In this document: positions 6,651 through 10,174 of the stretch, in pieces | Layout: every line of letters starts with the position of its first letter | Position numbering within the stretch: the first letter of the stretch is position 1 | NCBI GenBank assembly: GCA_027294925.1 | Contig: JAPULM010000531.1 | Span: forward strand, 1 to 10,174 | Direction of reading: 5' to 3' | Length of the DNA stretch: 10,174 nt | Source: a bacterium | Lineage (GTDB): Bacteria > Tectomicrobia > Entotheonellia > Entotheonellales > Entotheonellaceae | The notes under the pieces: generated by a model | Databases searched by the model: none | Seen by the model: the letters and a program-made list of their open reading frames with translations, nothing else | What the model was told of the DNA's origin: nothing | Translations under genes and position numbers: made by a program

Positions 6651-8327
6651 TCAGAAACCACCGGAGCGCAGAATCGCGATCACCAGGCCGAGGCCGAGGA
6701 CGCCTGAAATGATAAACCCCAGCATGCCCAAAGCCGGGTAATCCATCAGTAGCGGGGGCATCTTGGTGTGCATAATGAGAGAAGAAGCGATAATACTGGC
6801 GGCGATAATGATGGCTAGGGTCAGTCGGTTGCTGGCGGTATCGAATTCGTGGATCAGACGATCCAGCTGCTGCACTTCAAGGCCCAGATGAAACTCGCCG
6901 CGACGCAGTTTCTGCACGATCTGGGCCAAGGCGGTGGGCAAGAGCGTCAGGAGTTCCTCAATGTCTGACGAGGTGTGCCCGACCTTACGTAGCAGGTAGC
7001 GAGGATCGTATCGTTGCAGGATCAACCGTTCAGCAAACGGCTGCAGATGTTGGATGATTTTGAACTCGGGATCGAGTTCACAACCAATGCTTTCTGCTGT
7101 GCCGAGGGCGCGCAGCAGGAGGAGAAAATCAGGCGGCACCTGTAAGCCATGTTGGCGAATTATGCGCAACACTTCTTCCAGCATGGCGGTTAGATTTAAG
7201 TGTTCCAGCGGTACGGCAAGGTGCGTATCGACCAATATGCCCACCTCACGGCGCAAGCGGCGACGATCCATATCCGGTGCCATGATTTCGAGCTCAACCA
7301 GCGCCCGGACAATCTTCGCGGCATCCCGGTCCGCCACGCCGAGGAGCAGCAGCGCCAGGTGCTCACGGGTTTCGCTATCGATCATCCCGAACATGCCATA
7401 ATCGAGGATGGCAATGACATGGTCGTCCAGCACCTTTAAATTGCCCGGATGCGGATCGCCCTGAAAGAAGCCATGTATGAAGATTTGTTTGAGCAGCGCG
7501 TTAGCGCCATTTACGGCAACAATTTTGGCATCGAGGCCGGCCTGTTGGAGGGCCTCACGATCGGTGATTTTGATCCCCTCGATGTATTCCATGGTGAGTA
7601 GGCGGGAAGTACTCAAAGCTGGGTACACGGTCGGAATGTAGACGGTGGGATCATCGGCAAACTGCTTGGCGCAACGTTGCAGGTTATGCAATTCGTGTAG
7701 GAAGTCGAGTTCTCGGCCAAGGGTGCGGGCAAATTCCTCTACCAGTCCTATAGGTTGTAAGGGTCGTAAGTCCGGCAAGTAGCGCTGGGCCAGGCGTGCT
7801 AGATCCCGCAAGATATCCAGGTCGGCGGCAATGGTTTGCTGGATATGCGGCCGTTGCACCTTGAGAACGGCCTCCTGCCCTTGCGCTAACGTCGCCCGAT
7901 GCACCTGGGCCATCGAGGCGGCGGCCAGGGGCATCGGGTCGATGTCGGAAAAGAGGCTTGACAGCGATTGCCGCAGTTCCTGCTCTAGGATGGTATGAAT
8001 GGTGGCATAATCCTCATGCGGCGCATGGTCTTGCAGAAGCGCCAATTCGCTGAGGTATTCGGGCGGTAGGAGGTCGGCGCGCGTGCTCAGCAGCTGGCCA
8101 AATTTGATAAAGGTAGGCCCGAGTTCCTCGCACAGCAGGCGTAGGCGTTCGGGCTTGCTGGCATCGGTAACTTCTGGAGTACCTAGAACACGCCGGCCAA
8201 AGCGCAAGGCTTTCCACAGGTGCAGGGCTTCGACGACGTCGAGATAGCCGAATTTCACCAGGGCCTGCGCAATATCGCGATAGCGTTTTAAGCCCCGCAG
8301 TCGATTATTCCAGGGAAACAGGTCCAT
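6651..8327 (-). CDS. ubiB: UbiB/AarF/ABC1-family atypical kinase-like protein
   Basis: 558-residue membrane-associated protein of the UbiB (ABC1/ADCK) family, which supports biosynthesis or trafficking of ubiquinone or related prenyl lipids through an ATP-binding atypical kinase fold. Visible motifs: KxGQ signature FIKFGQLLSTRADLLP (K75-Q78), Ala-rich nucleotide loop PLAAASMAQVHRA (133-145), the core lysine in AVLKVQRP (K156), the ExD motif GRELDF (E206, D208), the catalytic-type loop QGDPHPGN (D291, N296) and the metal-binding LDYG (D309, with Tyr where DFG is usual). Two hydrophobic C-terminal segments (~502-520 and ~533-552) match the UbiB membrane hairpin, and the length is close to E. 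coli UbiB (about 546). No quinone-biosynthesis gene is next to it, so the symbol is a family label rather than proof of pathway. It lies downstream of kdsA on the same strand, with its own promoter in the kdsA 3' end. The ATG at 8327 has only a weak Shine-Dalgarno (GTGGTG). Confidence 0.92.
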   Translation of the reverse strand: MDLFPWNNRLRGLKRYRDIAQALVKFGYLDVVEALHLWKALRFGRRVLGTPEVTDASKPERLRLLCEELGPTFIKFGQLLSTRADLLPPEYLSELALLQDHAPHEDYATIHTILEQELRQSLSSLFSDIDPMPLAAASMAQVHRATLAQGQEAVLKVQRPHIQQTIAADLDILRDLARLAQRYLPDLRPLQPIGLVEEFARTLGRELDFLHELHNLQRCAKQFADDPTVYIPTVYPALSTSRLLTMEYIEGIKITDREALQQAGLDAKIVAVNGANALLKQIFIHGFFQGDPHPGNLKVLDDHVIAILDYGMFGMIDSETREHLALLLLGVADRDAAKIVRALVELEIMAPDMDRRRLRREVGILVDTHLAVPLEHLNLTAMLEEVLRIIRQHGLQVPPDFLLLLRALGTAESIGCELDPEFKIIQHLQPFAERLILQRYDPRYLLRKVGHTSSDIEELLTLLPTALAQIVQKLRRGEFHLGLEVQQLDRLIHEFDTASNRLTLAIIIAASIIASSLIMHTKMPPLLMDYPALGMLGFIISGVLGLGLVIAILRSGGF

Positions 8328-8338
8328 TTACACCACAA

Positions 8339-8419
8339 CACCCTGCCGTCTTGAGGCGGGTGATTTCCTTGCTAGACATGCCCAATAGCTCGCCGGGCAC
8401 GGCCCGTTCGTTTTACGAA
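8339..8419 (-). promoter_or_regulatory. Structured 5' leader of the UbiB-like gene (three stem-loops)
   Basis: In transcript order, TTCGT-AAA-ACGAA (8419-8407) abuts CGGGC-CGT-GCCCG (8406-8394) with no gap. Further on is CACCCGCC-TCAAGAC-GGCAGGGTG (8362-8339), an 8-bp stem with one bulged A. The last hairpin ends 11 nt before the ATG at 8327 and could limit ribosome access. No U-tract follows any hairpin, so these are unlikely to be simple terminators. I do not recognise a known riboswitch class. Confidence 0.4.
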
Positions 8420-8432
8420 TAGAATTACCGGC

Positions 8433-8462
8433 ATTATAGAAAGACCGGATCGACCGTTTCAA
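8433..8462 (-). promoter_or_regulatory. Sigma70-type promoter for the UbiB-like gene inside the kdsA 3' end
   Basis: TTGAAA (8462-8457, 5/6 of the -35) and TATAAT (8438-8433, perfect -10) are separated by 18 bp on the minus strand. The -35 and spacer lie within the last codons of kdsA and the -10 overlaps its stop. The predicted start is near 8426, giving a leader of about 100 nt before the ATG at 8327. Confidence 0.6.
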
Positions 8463-9273
8463 AACCAGCACGAACATGTAAAACTTGCTGTAAAACATCT
8501 TCCAGCCGATCAAGCGGCACCATATTGGGGCCGTCACTCGGGGCAACGTCCGGATTTTCGTGGATTTCCATGAATAGTGCATCAATCCCAATGGCGGCAG
8601 CCGCTCGTGCCAAGTCGGGGACGAACTGCCGTTGACCACCGGACTTCTCCCCTTGCCCGCCTGGCATTTGCACGCTATGGGTGGCGTCAAACACCACCGG
8701 ATAGCCAAGTTCACGCATCTGCGGCAAGGAGCGAAAATCGACGACAAGGGTATTGTAGCCGAAACACGTCCCACGCTCCGTTAACAGAATGCGATTTGTC
8801 CCGCCTGCTTCCAGCTTGCTGACAACGTGCTTCATATCCCATGGCGCTAGAAATTGCCCCTTCTTTACATTAACCACCCGGCCGGTGGCTGCTGCTGCCA
8901 GGAGTAAGTCCGTCTGACGACAGAGAAAAGCGGGTATTTGTAGGACATCGGCCACTTCTGCCGTTATCACAGCCTGATCAGGCTGATGAATATCCGTCAG
9001 CACAGGGACGCCAACCGCATCTTTGACACGCTGCAGAATGTGGAGCCCGCGGTCGATTGACTGCCCCCGGAATGAGTGGATTGAGGTACGGTTTGCTTTA
9101 TCAAAGGAAGACTTAAAAATAAACGGCATATTGAGCCGATCACAGATCTTACGAATCCCCTCGGCCATTTTCAGGGTAAAGGCTTCGGATTCGATCACAC
9201 AAGGACCCCCAATCAACGCCAGTGGACAACCATCTCCAATGGCCAGCGTATCAGTGATGTGAGTTTGGATCAT
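8434..9273 (-). CDS. kdsA: 3-deoxy-8-phosphooctulonate synthase (Kdo-8-phosphate synthase), metal-dependent class
   Basis: Cytoplasmic aldolase-type (TIM-barrel) enzyme that condenses phosphoenolpyruvate with D-arabinose-5-phosphate to Kdo-8-phosphate, the committed step to Kdo for LPS. The 279-residue length is typical. Conserved blocks: [26 protein letters not shown] (PEP and A5P binding), [56 protein letters not shown] and [11 protein letters not shown]. The residue set C25, H199, E236 and D247 matches the metal ligands of the Aquifex-type class; metal-independent enzymes such as E. coli's have Asn at the first position. The ATG at 9273 overlaps the kdsB stop by ATGA, with AAAGGGG just upstream, so translation is probably coupled to kdsB. 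Its substrate supplier KdsD is only a fragment here, so a full copy should exist elsewhere in the genome. Confidence 0.97.
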   Translation of the reverse strand: MIQTHITDTLAIGDGCPLALIGGPCVIESEAFTLKMAEGIRKICDRLNMPFIFKSSFDKANRTSIHSFRGQSIDRGLHILQRVKDAVGVPVLTDIHQPDQAVITAEVADVLQIPAFLCRQTDLLLAAAATGRVVNVKKGQFLAPWDMKHVVSKLEAGGTNRILLTERGTCFGYNTLVVDFRSLPQMRELGYPVVFDATHSVQMPGGQGEKSGGQRQFVPDLARAAAAIGIDALFMEIHENPDVAPSDGPNMVPLDRLEDVLQQVLHVRAGFETVDPVFL

Positions 9274-10007
9274 TGTATACCCCTTTTGGCAATGAAGGCT
9301 TGTGCTTGTTCCAGCTCCGCAGGCGTATTGACCTCAGGAACGGCGGTTTCCGTGGGGCAGACGGTAATCGTATAGCCGTGTTCCAGGACCCGCAGTTGCT
9401 CCAATCCTTCACAGTGCTCGAGGGGAGTGGGCGTAAGCTGAGCATATTGCAAAAGAAAATCACGTCGAAACGCATAGAGGCCGAGATGATGAAAAACCGG
9501 CGCCGATCCTGGATTGCGATAATACGGAATAGGCGCACGGGAGAAGTAGAGGGCTCGCCCATGTCGATCACAGACAACCTTGACCACATTGGGATCCGTA
9601 TACCCCGCCTCTTGGTCCAAGGGACAGCCCAGGGTTGTCATATCGGGAGACATGCCCTCCATATAGGGTGCGACGAGCCGCCTCAGCATGTCCGGAGTCA
9701 CACAAGGCTGATCTCCCTGAACGTTGACAACAATTTGCATGTCGGAATAGCGCTCCGCAACTTCCGCCACCCTGTCCGTACCGGTTGCATGGTCGCTCCG
9801 AGTCATTTCGACGTTACCCCCAAATCTCTGCACACAATTTATAATCGTCTCACTCTCAGTCGCCACCACCACTTTGCTAAAAGCAGTACAACGTTCGGCC
9901 GCTTCATACACCCACTGTACCATAGGGCGACCACCAATCAGAGCAAGAGGCTTGCCTGGGAAGCGCTGTGAGGCGTAACGAGACGGAATTACAGCCAAAA
10001 TATTCAT
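9270..10007 (-). CDS. kdsB: 3-deoxy-manno-octulosonate cytidylyltransferase (CMP-Kdo synthetase)
   Basis: 245-residue cytoplasmic nucleotidyltransferase that activates Kdo with CTP to CMP-Kdo for transfer to lipid A. Motifs: [15 protein letters not shown] (8-21, CTP-binding loop, R10 and K19), [12 protein letters not shown] (71-82), NVQGDQP (95-101, metal-ligand D99), YFSRAPIPY (154-162), HHLGLYAF (173-180) and [11 protein letters not shown] (196-206). Near the C-terminus the family's usual 'VDTPEDL' reads VNTPAEL, with Asn227 where the second metal-binding Asp (D225 in E. coli) is expected. The ATG at 10007 is chosen because it fits the family N-terminus and overlaps the upstream stop as ATGA; GTG at 10019, with GGGAG 7 nt upstream, would add four residues. 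The 3' end overlaps kdsA by 4 nt. The enzyme assignment is firm. Confidence 0.96.
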   Translation of the reverse strand: MNILAVIPSRYASQRFPGKPLALIGGRPMVQWVYEAAERCTAFSKVVVATESETIINCVQRFGGNVEMTRSDHATGTDRVAEVAERYSDMQIVVNVQGDQPCVTPDMLRRLVAPYMEGMSPDMTTLGCPLDQEAGYTDPNVVKVVCDRHGRALYFSRAPIPYYRNPGSAPVFHHLGLYAFRRDFLLQYAQLTPTPLEHCEGLEQLRVLEHGYTITVCPTETAVPEVNTPAELEQAQAFIAKRGIQ

Positions 10008-10174
10008 GCTAGAAACCACTTACCAACTCCCACCAACACAATCTTGCCTTTACAGGCAGCTAATAACTCAACTGTCCGCTCAACGTGCTCCGACAGCTGA
10101 TGCGCCGCCTGCGTGATGGCCTCTGCCTGTAGAGCGAGCAACCACGTTACTTGTGCAAGGTAAGTTTTTTCTAG
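10004..10174 (-). pseudogene. kdsD: Truncated KdsD/KpsF-like (arabinose-5-phosphate isomerase) gene end
   Basis: A minus-strand frame enters at the window edge and ends at TGA 10004-10006. Its 56 visible residues match the N-terminal helix and first strand of KdsD/KpsF SIS-domain isomerases: LLALQAEAITQAAHQL, then ELLAACKGKIVLVGVGK. In full-length relatives (about 320-330 residues) the last motif continues as G(M/V)GKSG.I..K and a further ~270 residues. Here it changes to WFLA and stops, so most of the SIS domain and both CBS domains are absent. The start is outside the window. The stop overlaps the kdsB ATG as ATGA, so the remnant could still couple translation to kdsB. KdsD converts ribulose-5-phosphate to arabinose-5-phosphate for KdsA, which fits the neighbourhood. 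The homology comes from a short segment; a misassembly at the edge cannot be excluded. Confidence 0.6.

Overview
The window comes from a Gram-negative, lipopolysaccharide-making bacterium with moderately high GC. The evidence is adjacent kdsA and kdsB genes for Kdo (the LPS inner-core sugar), with a kdsD remnant beside them. KdsA is of the metal-dependent (cysteine) class, and there is a UbiB/AarF kinase-like protein, a membrane acyl desaturase and a Uma2-type protein. This mix fits a large-genome environmental lineage (Nitrospirota, deltaproteobacterial, Tectomicrobia or similar), but the sequence alone does not fix the phylum.

Left third (1-2334). A minus-strand reading frame resembling only the C-terminus of a GT4 glycosyltransferase is followed by a plus-strand gene for a large secreted pectate-lyase-like enzyme: signal peptide, Gly-rich linker, IPT/TIG domain, fibronectin III domain, PL1-type beta-helix, C-terminal Ca-binding motif. 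The best start is a GTG at 337 behind a strong Shine-Dalgarno. A gene-free stretch (2335-2669) follows, with small inverted repeats and possible mobile-element footprints.

Middle, plus strand (2670-5261). A Uma2-family (PD-(D/E)XK) gene is broken by one in-frame amber codon. Next come an HD-domain phosphohydrolase and a complete bacterial cytochrome P450, 67 bp apart and possibly co-transcribed. The P450 converges, 23 bp away, on a minus-strand gene.

Right half, minus strand (10174 down to 5285). In transcription order: a truncated kdsD-like frame, kdsB, kdsA, a UbiB-family kinase-like gene, and a delta-9-type acyl desaturase. kdsD'/kdsB and kdsB/kdsA each overlap by ATGA, so translation is probably coupled. 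KdsB makes CMP-Kdo and KdsA makes Kdo-8-phosphate. KdsD, the arabinose-5-phosphate isomerase feeding KdsA, is present here only as a fragment that stops at the SIS-domain glycine loop. The UbiB-like gene has its own good sigma70-type promoter inside the end of kdsA and a structured leader of about 100 nt. The desaturase has a near-perfect Shine-Dalgarno in front of a non-ATG codon, a palindrome over a possible -10 element, and an unusual repeated C-terminal extension.

I see no CRISPR array, tRNA, rRNA, intact transposase or clear new multi-gene system. The points most worth a second look are the ATGA-coupled kdsD remnant, the probable CTG (or ATT) start and repeated tail of the desaturase, the amber-interrupted Uma2 gene, the Asp-to-Asn change at a metal-ligand position of KdsB, and the leader of the UbiB-like gene.
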